Source: Paenibacillus farraposensis (GTDB lineage: Bacteria; Bacillota; Bacilli; Paenibacillales; Paenibacillaceae). Taken from it: 64,000 nucleotides of DNA. Every line of letters begins with the position of its first letter. The first letter of the stretch is position 1. The DNA lies in assembly GCF_020736845.1 (NCBI RefSeq), contig NZ_JAFFQR010000064.1, positions 186,001 to 250,000 on the forward strand, in the 5' to 3' direction. The position numbers were made by a program, and so were the translations under genes. Below are positions 45,852 through 54,617 of the stretch, piece after piece. The notes under the pieces are model-generated. The model made no database searches. It worked only from the letters and a program-made list of their open reading frames with translations, and was not told the DNA's origin.

Positions 45852-47603
45852 TCAAGCACCATTCGTCTGCTCCTCTTCTGTTGACAGCGGCCATTTTAAA
45901 ACCGCACGCAGTCCTCCCAAAGGTGACACGAAGAAGTCCAGCCCGGCGTCCTCTCCAAAATGTAATCGCATTCGCTGATGTACATTCCATAAGCCGTACC
46001 CGTGTTCTTCTTCTACAGGCCTGTCGAGCGTTAATTTCAAGCATGTGATGGCTTCTTCACTCAAACCGAGTCCATTATCATCCACAATCAGATACATGTA
46101 CGAGTCAACACACTCAGTCATAATATGAATTTTTCCGTCCTCCGCTTGCGGTTCTATCCCATGCAGCACCGCATTTTCCACCAATGGCTGCACCACCAGC
46201 GGCGGAATCAACAGACTGTCTGCCTGAGAAGAGACATCAATTGAAAACGTCAACCGCGGCATACGCATCTGCTGAATTTTCAAATAATATTGAACAAACT
46301 CGACTGCCTCTGATAACGGAACCAGATCCCGCTCCTGTCTTGTTGTATATCGATAATACCTGGATAAATTAAAGGCCATGGCCACAACTGCCTCATGATT
46401 ACGCAGCTTGGCCATACTTGTAATAAACGAAAAACAATTATAAAAAAAGTGCGGATTGATTTGTGACTGGAGCTGCTTCAGACGCGCTTCCTTGACATGC
46501 AGCTGCTCAACATACACCTTCTCGAACAGCTCCTGAATCTGTTCAACCATCAAATTGAATTGGCGGGACAAAAAAGCAAACTCGTGACTCCCTCTTGGAA
46601 CCAATCGAACCGCATAGTCTCCATCCTTTAATCTTCGAAATGCCTGCACAAGCTGAAAGATAGGCACCTGTACCTGTGAATGAAGCAAGTAGGCGCCAAT
46701 GAAACCTACCAGCAGCAAGCCGGCAACCGTTATATAAAATAAGCGATTCGATGCGTAAATCGGGGACATCATATCGGACAAAGGCATATAGTCTATCAAA
46801 TACCAGCCTGTCGTTTGTGAAAGAACGGCATAAACCAGATAGCTTTCTTCCCCCATTTTCACGGTCAGATTATCGACCTGATGCAATCCTTTTTTCTCCA
46901 ATATAGTGATCACCTTGCCGGATAGCTCTTCATTAGCAGTACGATTATAGATCACGCCTACGCCTTTTTTATAATAAAACGGTTCCTTCCGTCCATCACC
47001 CTTAAAGCGGTCAAGCATATCCTGAATATTGCCGCTGTCAAATTCGACCTTGATAATTGTGTTGGCGGTTTCCGGATGACCGAGTGAAGAAAACGGGGAT
47101 AATGTATACAATGAAAATACAAACTGATCTTTCCCGTACACTCTTTTTTTGGATACCTGCCAGCCGTCTTTCATGCGTTGGTTGAGTTCCTTTTGGTCAT
47201 AATAACCGGCTCCATTCTCCGAAACAACACGTCCAAGCGAAGGGGAATAGATACTCAGACCGGTTTTCCAATTAGAGGAGCTTTCCTGAAGACCAAGCTT
47301 TGTCTGAATACGTTTGACCAGATTCATTCCATCCAGATTGAGTGCCTTGTCCTGCAAAAAAATGGACTGAAAGCTGGCAACATCAGGATCATGAATCAGC
47401 AGATGCGGCCAGGAGGAGATCATTTCAATATTGGTGTTTACCTGATTTTGAAAAAAAGTCAGTTGATTATAATTGGACTGATTCAACTCGTTACGCAACA
47501 CGCCTGTAGTCATCTGATTGGAATAGACGTACAAAACTAGCACAGGAATCAGCAATAGAATAACGATAGAGACGATTTTCGTATAAAAATTGAACTTTAG
47601 CAT
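45852..47603 (-). CDS. Sensor histidine kinase (YesM-like)
   Basis: A 583-residue membrane kinase. Membrane helices about residues 10-31 and 283-305 enclose an extracellular sensor domain. HAMP, then His_kinase domain with the phosphorylated His in QINPHFFYN (about 384), N box ENAVLHGI and G box DDNGLGLSEEA. It would sense galactan breakdown products or the loaded binding protein and phosphorylate the neighbouring regulator. First gene of the locus. Confidence 0.93.
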   Translation of the reverse strand: MLKFNFYTKIVSIVILLLIPVLVLYVYSNQMTTGVLRNELNQSNYNQLTFFQNQVNTNIEMISSWPHLLIHDPDVASFQSIFLQDKALNLDGMNLVKRIQTKLGLQESSSNWKTGLSIYSPSLGRVVSENGAGYYDQKELNQRMKDGWQVSKKRVYGKDQFVFSLYTLSPFSSLGHPETANTIIKVEFDSGNIQDMLDRFKGDGRKEPFYYKKGVGVIYNRTANEELSGKVITILEKKGLHQVDNLTVKMGEESYLVYAVLSQTTGWYLIDYMPLSDMMSPIYASNRLFYITVAGLLLVGFIGAYLLHSQVQVPIFQLVQAFRRLKDGDYAVRLVPRGSHEFAFLSRQFNLMVEQIQELFEKVYVEQLHVKEARLKQLQSQINPHFFYNCFSFITSMAKLRNHEAVVAMAFNLSRYYRYTTRQERDLVPLSEAVEFVQYYLKIQQMRMPRLTFSIDVSSQADSLLIPPLVVQPLVENAVLHGIEPQAEDGKIHIMTECVDSYMYLIVDDNGLGLSEEAITCLKLTLDRPVEEEHGYGLWNVHQRMRLHFGEDAGLDFFVSPLGGLRAVLKWPLSTEEEQTNGA

Positions 47604-47717
47604 GTGGTCTACACATCCTCTGCACAGAAAACAGGCATACTAAAATGGTACGATTGAGCCCTGACCTTCCTCGCTGTCAGTACATACTATACATTATTAA
47701 TGGTTGGCGGTGATAAA

Positions 47718-47921
47718 ATGTTTGATAAGAAGCAAATGGAATGGTTTAATCAACTATCCGCTGAAGATCTGGCGATATTAGGTGCCGGCTTCACTACATT
47801 AGGCGATTTTTTTGCTTTTTTGGCATTGGTTAAAGCCAAACAGGAACCTAAGGGAACGGGAGATAATGTTGTGGCAGTGATTAGAGCCAAACAGGAACAT
47901 CCCAAGAGAAGTAAAAAGTAA
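47718..47921 (+). CDS. Small protein, function unknown
   Basis: A 67-residue protein. EWFNQLSAEDLAILGAGFTTLGDFFAFLALVKA includes a hydrophobic helix, and the tail is basic (RAKQEHPKRSKK). Only a weak GGCGGTGAT lies before the ATG. The hydrophobic middle may be a membrane segment. No family recognised. Confidence 0.5.
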   Translation: MFDKKQMEWFNQLSAEDLAILGAGFTTLGDFFAFLALVKAKQEPKGTGDNVVAVIRAKQEHPKRSKK

Positions 47922-47942
47922 CGATACGAATTCATAGCATTT

Positions 47943-48380
47943 TTATTTGATGACAAATTTTACACGAGTTCCATCTTCATACTCATCCAGTTGGTGACTG
48001 ACCCATGATCCTGCCCCACGATTGTCCTTAGGGGCTATGTATTTGACATTTGCACTTTTGCCGCCTTCTTCGCACATAGCCATTGGCCATTCGTCCCGAT
48101 CGTATCCTTTACGAGTCGGAACACTTGCAAGTGAATGCTTGCGATTTTGCTCGGCTCCTTCACGGTCAATTGTGCAGATTGCGGATTTTCCCGACCGTAT
48201 CGCTTCCTTGATATGCTGCGCCGTTTGAGGATAACGTTCTGTTGGAAATTGCAGCGTAATCATTGCCGATGAGGGCGGGTTCTCTTCGGGTGTTTTCGTA
48301 GGAAGACCGGTACCTTTTAACCAATACACACCCACGGCTAATAGCACTATAGATATCAAACTTGACAGCTTTTTCTTCAA
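47943..48380 (-). CDS. NucA/NucB-type secreted deoxyribonuclease
   Basis: A 145-residue protein with an N-terminal signal or anchor (LSSLISIVLLAVGVYWL) and a NucA/NucB domain. The family active-site segment is GYDRDEWPMAMCEEGG, followed by VKYIAPKDNRGAGSWVSHQL. B. subtilis NucB degrades DNA outside the cell around sporulation. The TTG at 48380 is chosen because AAGGGAAGAGGG precedes it. Size matches NucB. Confidence 0.85.
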   Translation of the reverse strand: MKKKLSSLISIVLLAVGVYWLKGTGLPTKTPEENPPSSAMITLQFPTERYPQTAQHIKEAIRSGKSAICTIDREGAEQNRKHSLASVPTRKGYDRDEWPMAMCEEGGKSANVKYIAPKDNRGAGSWVSHQLDEYEDGTRVKFVIK

Positions 48381-48520
48381 AATCCCTCTTCCCTTCAAAT
48401 ATTCCAGTGGATAACCCTTTAAGTAGGGAATCCCTAGACTTTATTTTTTGTAACCCCTTACTGACTCTAAAAAAAGCGTAAATAACCGACGACAAATAAA
48501 ATAAGAGAGGAGGTTGCAAG

Positions 48521-48715
48521 ATGAACGATGAGATCAAACTGGCCGTGAGCCTCAAGCAAGCTGTTGTAATCCGGTTACGTGATGGAAGTACCGTTATTGG
48601 CTGGCCTGAGCTCCTGTCTGACGAAGAAGACCAGCAATTCAAGCTTTATGATGGCGAACACGTATATACGATTTCAGTTCATGACGTGGACACGGTCTCA
48701 AGAGTTATCGTCTAA
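48521..48715 (+). CDS. Small conserved-looking protein, function unknown
   Basis: A 64-residue, beta-rich acidic protein (VVIRLRDGSTVIGWPELL, KLYDGEHVYTISVHDVDTV). It looks like a small Sm- or SH3-like barrel. GAGGAGGTTGCAAG precedes the ATG. No membrane segment. Confidence 0.6.
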   Translation: MNDEIKLAVSLKQAVVIRLRDGSTVIGWPELLSDEEDQQFKLYDGEHVYTISVHDVDTVSRVIV

Positions 48716-48729
48716 CATACAAATACGAA

Positions 48730-48822
48730 TTAATGTGACATCCAGCGGACAAGCCCAAACAAGGCAGACCACAGGAGAAGACTGATCAAAAATCCCCAAA
48801 ATAAACCTTTAAAAAGCTTCAT
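48730..48822 (-). CDS. Possible 30-residue membrane peptide
   Basis: ATG at 48822 with GGAAAGG about eleven bases upstream opens a 30-codon frame: a basic start (MKLFKG), one membrane helix (LFWGFLISLLLWSALFGLV) and a short polar end. The frame reads the opposite way to its neighbours. Evidence is composition and ribosome site only. Confidence 0.4.
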   Translation of the reverse strand: MKLFKGLFWGFLISLLLWSALFGLVRWMSH

Positions 48823-48830
48823 ACTATACT

Positions 48831-48885
48831 GACAACCTTTCCGATGGGCTTTTCACCATTATACCATGGCGGAAAGACGGTTGTC
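48831..48885. repeat. Inverted repeat
   Basis: GACAACCTTTCCG (48831-48843) and CGGAAAGACGGTTGTC (48870-48885) are complementary except for three extra bases. It lies in the leader of the 30-residue membrane peptide and contains ATTATACCATGG between the arms. 48886-49085 shows no gene. Confidence 0.5.
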
Positions 48886-49101
48886 GCAGCACACGCTGCA
48901 TCATCTCCATATTATATATTTTAAATTTTGAATTCACGGTACAAAGGCAGTATGCAAATCCATTCGAAAACTCAGGGTTGATCACCAATGAAAAATGCAA
49001 TCATGACATGATAAAAGTCACATTTTAATCAAAATTTAATGGAATTTTCGCGAAAATCATGTATAATTATTGACATATAAAAGCATGTCGAGGTGATCAT
49101 C

Positions 49102-49404
49102 ATGACATTACTCAATAGAGTTCACGAACTAAAATTGCAACTGCCTAACGAGCATCATTGCATTTCGCACTATGTGGAGCATGCGCTTCATTCGATTGAT
49201 CATTTTGTGGAACAGCATCGTCAATTTGTAGCGGCTCAGGCTTTATATGGTGAAAAAATCAATGGTACGGAAGAAAGACTGTTCCGCGATACGATTTCCG
49301 AGATTAAAGCCCAATTGGTAGCTACTCTGGAAAAGACGGTTGAAGACTTCGCTCATAAGGGCGATAAGAATTGGAAAAACCATTATCAGGACGGCGTAGA
49401 GTAA
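49102..49404 (+). CDS. Small helical protein, function unknown
   Basis: A 100-residue, mainly helical protein with several His (NEHHCISHYVEHALHSIDHFVEQHRQF), which might bind metal. AGGTGATC precedes the ATG. A terminator follows at once. It is a single-gene unit. I do not recognise the family. Confidence 0.65.
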   Translation: MTLLNRVHELKLQLPNEHHCISHYVEHALHSIDHFVEQHRQFVAAQALYGEKINGTEERLFRDTISEIKAQLVATLEKTVEDFAHKGDKNWKNHYQDGVE

Positions 49405-49409
49405 GCTGA

Positions 49410-49444
49410 AAATAACCCCCGGTCACTAGACCAGGGGTTATTTG
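49410..49444. terminator. Bidirectional terminator
   Basis: AATAACCCC and GGGGTTATT flank an inner stem; T follows on both strands. It separates the convergent genes at 49404 and 49474. Confidence 0.88.
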
Positions 49445-49473
49445 GGTATAAGCCGATATGGTAGGGTCGAGCT

Positions 49474-51351
49474 TTATTTTAGCACTCTGACAGATGTCGT
49501 AACGGTCTTCCCACCGTAGGCCACCTTGATACTGGAACTTCCAGATTCGATTGCCCTCACCTGTCCACCTGTAACCTGTACAATCGATGGCTTGGAAGAT
49601 TCCCATACCGCAGAGCTTGTCACATTGGCAGCAGCGCCTGAATCATAAACTGCATTCACGCTAAGTATTTGGGATGAGCCTTTAGGAAGCTTAAGGTTAT
49701 TGTTACTCAATACCAGCTTGAGCAGCTTCGGCGTGACCTTGATTTCCACATTAAACGACTTATCTTGGTATGTGCCCGTAATCGTTGCGGTTCCAATGCC
49801 AACTGCCTTAATGGATGTGCCTTTTACTACCGCTACGGACGCATTAGATGTTGTCCACTTTACTTTGTTGCTCAGCGTAGCTTTTTTACCATCTGTAAAT
49901 ATGCCGATGACTTTGACGGACTTGCTTCCCTTCAAATTCATATCAGCACTCGTAAAGTCTGGTGTCAATGTAGAAATAGCTCCCTCTACCACGACAGGCA
50001 CTTTCACGAATTTATTCATATACATTGCTTTAATGCCTGAATTGCCGCTACTTACTGCTTTAACTTTACCGTTGCCTACTGTAACTGCGGCTGTTGTAGC
50101 TTCCCAGCTTACCTGATTCGTAACATCAAGTGTTCCGCCACCAGCCATTTGGGCCTTGATTGTCGGAAGACTCGCTTCTTGTCCTGCAACCAGTACATAA
50201 TTCTTTTCAGAAGCGGTCAGCTTGAGCACTTTGTATTGCACAGTCACCGGAATATCCAGCTTGATTGCACCTACTGTAGCGGTCAATGTTGCACTGCCCG
50301 GGTTCACTGCAACCAGCTTGCCATTGGCTATTTTGACTACACTTTCGCTGCTTAAGCTCCATTTCACATCAGACTGAACTGCTTTTTTGGCTCCAGTGGT
50401 CAAATACGCAGAGATCGTCGGAAAAGAAGTTTTGCTGCCGGTCTCAAGAGTCAGACTGGCTTTGCTCGATTCCAGCTTTTCAACCGTCGGCAGTACATTA
50501 ATCTTCAACGTCTTGCTCAAACCGTGATAAGACGCTGTAATCGTCGAGTTTCCCGCATCCTTCGGAGTGACTTTGCCTTGTTCTACCGTGGCAACCAGCG
50601 GATTGGACGAGGTCCATTCTACCGTGTTGGTTACATCGGTTTTGGTGCCTGTCAGGCTCACATCCGTTGCTGTGATCTGAATGGGGGAGCTACCCAAAAA
50701 GACCGATTTGGACCCAGATTCGCTTAATGTCAATGCCTGGGATGAGGAACGCACATAAACAATAGCTTGCGCTGTAAGTCCATCCTTGCTCGCCTTAATG
50801 TAGGCCACGCCTTTGGCAAGAGGACGAACAAGCCCACCTTCTACGGTAGCAACGGTGGAATTCGTGGAGGTCCATTCCACACCGGACGCATTTTCCGTCC
50901 CGCCTCCGCTAAGCACACCTTGAGCCGTCAATTGCTTTGATTCTCCGCCAATAGTCAGATCCAACGGACCCGACGGATTTAGTTGCAGCTTGCTGTAAGG
51001 CGATTTTACGGTAATGGTCGTCGCAACTATCCGATTTTCATATGTAGCGGTAACTTTGGTCTGCCCTTTGGATACTGGAGTGATAAGTCCCTTTTCTACC
51101 TTTAAAATACCAGAATCCCCGGAGATCCATTCAGCATTTTGTGTTACATCCTTCTTATCATCTTTGGACACAGCCCACACTTTTAATTGCGCGGGGTTCC
51201 CACCCAGATTGACTGTAGTGGGATTTTGACTGTCCCACTCCACTGTGTAAGACGTGCTCTCTTCAGCCCTGATCAAACCTGCTGGCCATGCTGCAAATAC
51301 AAACATCAGCAAAGCAAGTAAGAAGGTACTCCGTTTGCTCATACTCTTCAT
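49474..51351 (-). CDS. Secreted protein made of Ig-like BIG2 repeats
   Basis: A 625-residue protein with a signal peptide (about residues 1-29). The rest is about seven repeats of 80-85 residues of the BIG2 type, each with the pattern VEWTSSNPLVATVEQGKVTP...G.STITASY. There is no LPXTG, S-layer domain or enzyme domain, so it is either released or part of the spore or cell surface by other means. Upstream ATG with GGGAGAG. Confidence 0.9.
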   Translation of the reverse strand: MKSMSKRSTFLLALLMFVFAAWPAGLIRAEESTSYTVEWDSQNPTTVNLGGNPAQLKVWAVSKDDKKDVTQNAEWISGDSGILKVEKGLITPVSKGQTKVTATYENRIVATTITVKSPYSKLQLNPSGPLDLTIGGESKQLTAQGVLSGGGTENASGVEWTSTNSTVATVEGGLVRPLAKGVAYIKASKDGLTAQAIVYVRSSSQALTLSESGSKSVFLGSSPIQITATDVSLTGTKTDVTNTVEWTSSNPLVATVEQGKVTPKDAGNSTITASYHGLSKTLKINVLPTVEKLESSKASLTLETGSKTSFPTISAYLTTGAKKAVQSDVKWSLSSESVVKIANGKLVAVNPGSATLTATVGAIKLDIPVTVQYKVLKLTASEKNYVLVAGQEASLPTIKAQMAGGGTLDVTNQVSWEATTAAVTVGNGKVKAVSSGNSGIKAMYMNKFVKVPVVVEGAISTLTPDFTSADMNLKGSKSVKVIGIFTDGKKATLSNKVKWTTSNASVAVVKGTSIKAVGIGTATITGTYQDKSFNVEIKVTPKLLKLVLSNNNLKLPKGSSQILSVNAVYDSGAAANVTSSAVWESSKPSIVQVTGGQVRAIESGSSSIKVAYGGKTVTTSVRVLK

Positions 51352-51469
51352 TCGTTTCTCTCCCTTGGTTTCATCTTTATAAATAGGGTGTTATTACGGC
51401 CCTTTACCTTTTATCGGTAAGCAACACACTAAATTGAACCCTTCAACAAAAAAAGGTGGAATATAACAG

Positions 51470-51892
51470 TTAAAGTTCTCCGCGCAGCGACCTCACCACG
51501 AACAAATGTCCTTCCTTTGACAAGGTTTGTCCATCCTCGAGCACAACATTGCAATCCGTATGACTAGCCAGCTTTACATTGTAAGCAATCAACTGGTCAT
51601 CCTTCCAAACGGTTACTGCCGATTGGAAATAAATGGAATTATCAAATTGCAATGGGTCGCTCATCACATAGCCAATGGGGTTCAGCTTCGCCGGATGGCG
51701 GCTCCTACGCTCACGCCCCGGAGGAAGCATGGTAATATACGCAACATGTTCAAAAGGAATAGCCAGCATTTTCGGGCCTAAAATAACGTATTTGCGTATA
51801 TCATCCCATTTTTCGAGCGTGCCGCGCACCTTTTGGATACGACCGTTATTGCCGTGATATAAGATGACCTGACGTCCCTTCCATTGATGCAT
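51470..51892 (-). CDS. Conserved-looking protein of unknown function
   Basis: A 140-residue protein, beta-rich, with KGRQVILYHGNNGRIQKVRGTLEKWD at the start. The ATG at 51892 follows GGAGGTGGGGAC. It lies directly after the uracil-DNA glycosylase gene on the same strand and may be cotranscribed with it. No domain recognised. Confidence 0.65.
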   Translation of the reverse strand: MHQWKGRQVILYHGNNGRIQKVRGTLEKWDDIRKYVILGPKMLAIPFEHVAYITMLPPGRERRSRHPAKLNPIGYVMSDPLQFDNSIYFQSAVTVWKDDQLIAYNVKLASHTDCNVVLEDGQTLSKEGHLFVVRSLRGEL

Positions 51893-51908
51893 GTCCCCAC
51901 CTCCAGTG

Positions 51909-52577
51909 CTAACGGCTAGGAATCTCCCACCGAATTGGTTCCATTCCATGCTCCTGCAAAAAGGCATTGGTACGCGAAAAGGGCCTGCTCCCAAAAAAGC
52001 CCCGGTGAGCCGCGAGCGGGCTCGGATGACTCGATTTCAGCACCAAATGCTTGCTCGTATTTACGAAGCTTGCTTTTTTCTGAGCATGGCTTCCCCATAA
52101 AATAAACACTGCCGGCTGCTCGCGTTCATTAATGGCTTCTATAACCGCATCCGTAAAACGTTCCCAGCCGATTCCCTGATGAGATTGCGGCTGTCCTTCA
52201 CGTACAGTCAGCACATTGTTCAGCAGCAGCACACCCTGCTCGGCCCAGGGAACAAGGTAGCCCTGATTCGAAATAGGAGTGCCGATATCATCGTGTATCT
52301 CTTTGTAAATATTTTGCAGAGACGGCGGTGTACGCACACCAGGTCTAACGGAAAAACTCAGACCGTGGGCTTGTCCCTCGCCATGATAAGGGTCCTGTCC
52401 CAATATAACTGCTTTAGTCAGATGATACGGCGTTAATTTGAGTGCTGAAAATAAATCTTCTTTTGGAGGATATACTTTGTGTATCTTGTATTCACGGGCT
52501 AGTGTGTACCTCAAATCATTAAAGTATGGCTTTTCAACCTCTTCCCGCAGCACATTATCCCAATCATTCCCAAACAC
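51909..52577 (-). CDS. ung: Uracil-DNA glycosylase
   Basis: A 222-residue family 1 enzyme that removes uracil from [14 protein letters not shown] (about 60) holds the catalytic Asp, [19 protein letters not shown] the uracil pocket, and [15 protein letters not shown] the His loop. Normal length. Followed by a gene of unknown function 16 bases later. Confidence 0.97.
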   Translation of the reverse strand: MFGNDWDNVLREEVEKPYFNDLRYTLAREYKIHKVYPPKEDLFSALKLTPYHLTKAVILGQDPYHGEGQAHGLSFSVRPGVRTPPSLQNIYKEIHDDIGTPISNQGYLVPWAEQGVLLLNNVLTVREGQPQSHQGIGWERFTDAVIEAINEREQPAVFILWGSHAQKKASFVNTSKHLVLKSSHPSPLAAHRGFFGSRPFSRTNAFLQEHGMEPIRWEIPSR

Positions 52578-52640
52578 AACTCCCGTCTCCTCTCGATATG
52601 TAGATCTTGAAAAATGTAATTTTTTTGTCCAAACAAATAA

Positions 52641-52666
52641 AGCTGACCCCTCATCCGGAGCCAGCT
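52641..52666 (-). terminator. Hairpin upstream of ung
   Basis: AGCTG and CAGCT arms with a GC-rich interior are followed on the minus strand by TTTATTTG. It can end a minus-strand transcript. 52667-53058 shows no gene; it holds the upstream region of the peptide-modification operon. Confidence 0.5.
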
Positions 52667-53075
52667 TATTTATTCGTTACTTGTGTTCTATGCCAAAGGA
52701 CCAGAAAAGTATTCTTACGATAGTCAGCTACCGCAGGGTCTAAATTCGATTTCCTTATTATAGCATTCTGAGTATTGATGTCAAGTAACTGAAAGCTTAA
52801 ATCCGCTAGCCTTTCTAATCTTTCAGGCAAAAGCCCATAATGTGCCGGATCCTGTAGCCCCTCAGCTGCAAAACATGTGTTTCTTGGTATTTAATTTTGA
52901 TTTGAATTACCGTGGGAAGCATTCAAGCATACCATTGTCCGACGAGGAAAATAGACATAGAGAAACAGCAAGCCACATATCTTTAAAATGAATTTTGTCG
53001 TTCGTGAAAACCAGGGTTTTGACCAGCTTGAATAGTTCATTTAAGCTTCACAAAGTAGGGAAAGGAGTTGTCAAG

Positions 53076-54617
53076 ATGTCTCTACAGGAGGAAGGTGCGC
53101 TTGCGGTCGGTTCCGGCCGAATCCTGCTCTCGCTTGCTGAATCATGGTATGAATCCGGTTTGTCCAAACTCACGGTTTATGTAACAAACAAGGAAACAAC
53201 AGACACGGGAAAACTTACGGAACTTTGCGAACATGCTCTAGGCAGTGAGACCGAGACCACGTTAAATATTATTGCTGCAGCAGGAGATGAGGAGCTGGAT
53301 TGGAGGGCAATCGTTCGACCTTTTCAATTTGTTTTGTATGTTTCGGAGCATGGCGAATTGGAAGAGCTTCGAAGTGTTCAGCATGCTTGTATAACAGAAA
53401 GGAAACAGATGCTCCCTGCCATCGCGATAAGAGGAATGGGAATGGCAGGCCCGCTGCTGCATCCTGACGGGGACGGACACTGGGAGTCGGCATGGCTGCG
53501 AATTCATTCGTCCGTCTTTCCTGAGAAACGAACGCCGGAGGTCTTCTCCACTGCGGCCGCAGGCATCTTATCGAATCTTATTGTCCATGAATGGCATAAA
53601 GCGATTACGGATAAGCATGAATTGGACTATAGAAATCAATGCTTTTTACTTGACCCTGTCACGTTAACTGGAAGCTGGCATTCTTTTCTATCCCATCCTT
53701 TAGTATCCGGGTATGGCACAGCCCGTCCGGTGAAAAATATGGCGCTTAACCTAAGAATAAATCATGAACAGGTAAGCCCGGAGTTATGGTTTACTGCCTT
53801 CAACCAACTGACTTCTACGGTAACAGGCATTTTTCATGCATGGGAAGAGGCGGACTTAATTCAGCTTCCGCTGGCACAGTGTCTTGTTCAGCCTGCAGAC
53901 CCCTTGTCAAAAGGGCCTGTACATCTTTTGCCGACCATTGTCCGAAGTGGACTAACGCATGTAGAGGCTCGGCGAGAGTCGGGATTGGCAGGGCTAGAAG
54001 CTTATGTGGCCCGCATAATCCCGCTGCTGTTTGCCGGCTTGCCTCCACATCAGCAGGAAGAAATCAGCATCGGAGCAGGGTGCGATATAACTGAAGCCGT
54101 CGGACGGGGGGTTAGGGCTTGTTTAACTAAAGAGTTAGGCAAGCGGATTTTGTCTGATGAGCCGATTGTTGTTCATCGTATAGCATGCCCGCACATCGAA
54201 GATGTCCGTTGTCTGTATTATTTACAAGCGTTAACCATCCTAGAGGGGGAATCTCTTATTGCAGTAGGTGAGCCATTGCTTGGTTTTCCGACAGTGTGGG
54301 TCTATTCGGATTCCTCGTGGTATGGCAGCGTAGATCTTAGTTTCACGCTTGCACTTCGCCAATCCCTGCAGAAGGCGTTGAGTAAGACCGAGCACATCGC
54401 GGTTTCTCTTGTCCTTTGGAAGGATCATGAAGTGCAAGACATTACAATTTCCGATGGCGTGGCTCTAAGCTATAGCTTTTTGATGTTATCAGCCATCGAG
54501 ACTCTGAATCAGAACCATAAGCGTCTTGAAGTGTTTGAACTGCACAGCGAATCTTTGTGGGGCAAAGGGCCCTTTGTAGCATATGGATCAGTTCTTGGAG
54601 AGGAGGAATCCCCTTGA
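53076..54617 (+). CDS. Thiazole-peptide maturation partner (ThiF-like), N-terminally short
   Basis: A 513-residue protein that resembles the putative thiazole-containing bacteriocin maturation proteins of Bacillus (ocin ThiF-like family). ALAVGSGRILLSLAESWYESGL matches the first Rossmann-like segment of that family. The family usually has more than 600 residues; here the first 110-130 residues, thought to hold the leader-binding part, are missing. The ATG at 53076 follows GGAAAGGAG. A possible remnant of the normal N-terminus (LNSSFKLHK) is readable just upstream in the same frame. It overlaps the YcaO gene by four bases (TTGA). Confidence 0.72.
   Translation: MSLQEEGALAVGSGRILLSLAESWYESGLSKLTVYVTNKETTDTGKLTELCEHALGSETETTLNIIAAAGDEELDWRAIVRPFQFVLYVSEHGELEELRSVQHACITERKQMLPAIAIRGMGMAGPLLHPDGDGHWESAWLRIHSSVFPEKRTPEVFSTAAAGILSNLIVHEWHKAITDKHELDYRNQCFLLDPVTLTGSWHSFLSHPLVSGYGTARPVKNMALNLRINHEQVSPELWFTAFNQLTSTVTGIFHAWEEADLIQLPLAQCLVQPADPLSKGPVHLLPTIVRSGLTHVEARRESGLAGLEAYVARIIPLLFAGLPPHQQEEISIGAGCDITEAVGRGVRACLTKELGKRILSDEPIVVHRIACPHIEDVRCLYYLQALTILEGESLIAVGEPLLGFPTVWVYSDSSWYGSVDLSFTLALRQSLQKALSKTEHIAVSLVLWKDHEVQDITISDGVALSYSFLMLSAIETLNQNHKRLEVFELHSESLWGKGPFVAYGSVLGEEESP

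Noticed and set aside
47718..47921. 67-residue peptide as a second TOMM precursor
   Set aside because: It has no Cys, is 5 kb away and is separated by several unrelated transcription units.
49474..51351. Repeats of about 250 bases that might be an array
   Set aside because: They encode BIG2 protein repeats; there are no short identical repeats with unique spacers, so it is not CRISPR. I saw no CRISPR array elsewhere in the window.
52635..53058. Possible T-box or other riboswitch before the peptide-modification operon
   Set aside because: There is a hairpin but no T-box core sequence, no antiterminator pair and the hairpin fits a minus-strand terminator better.
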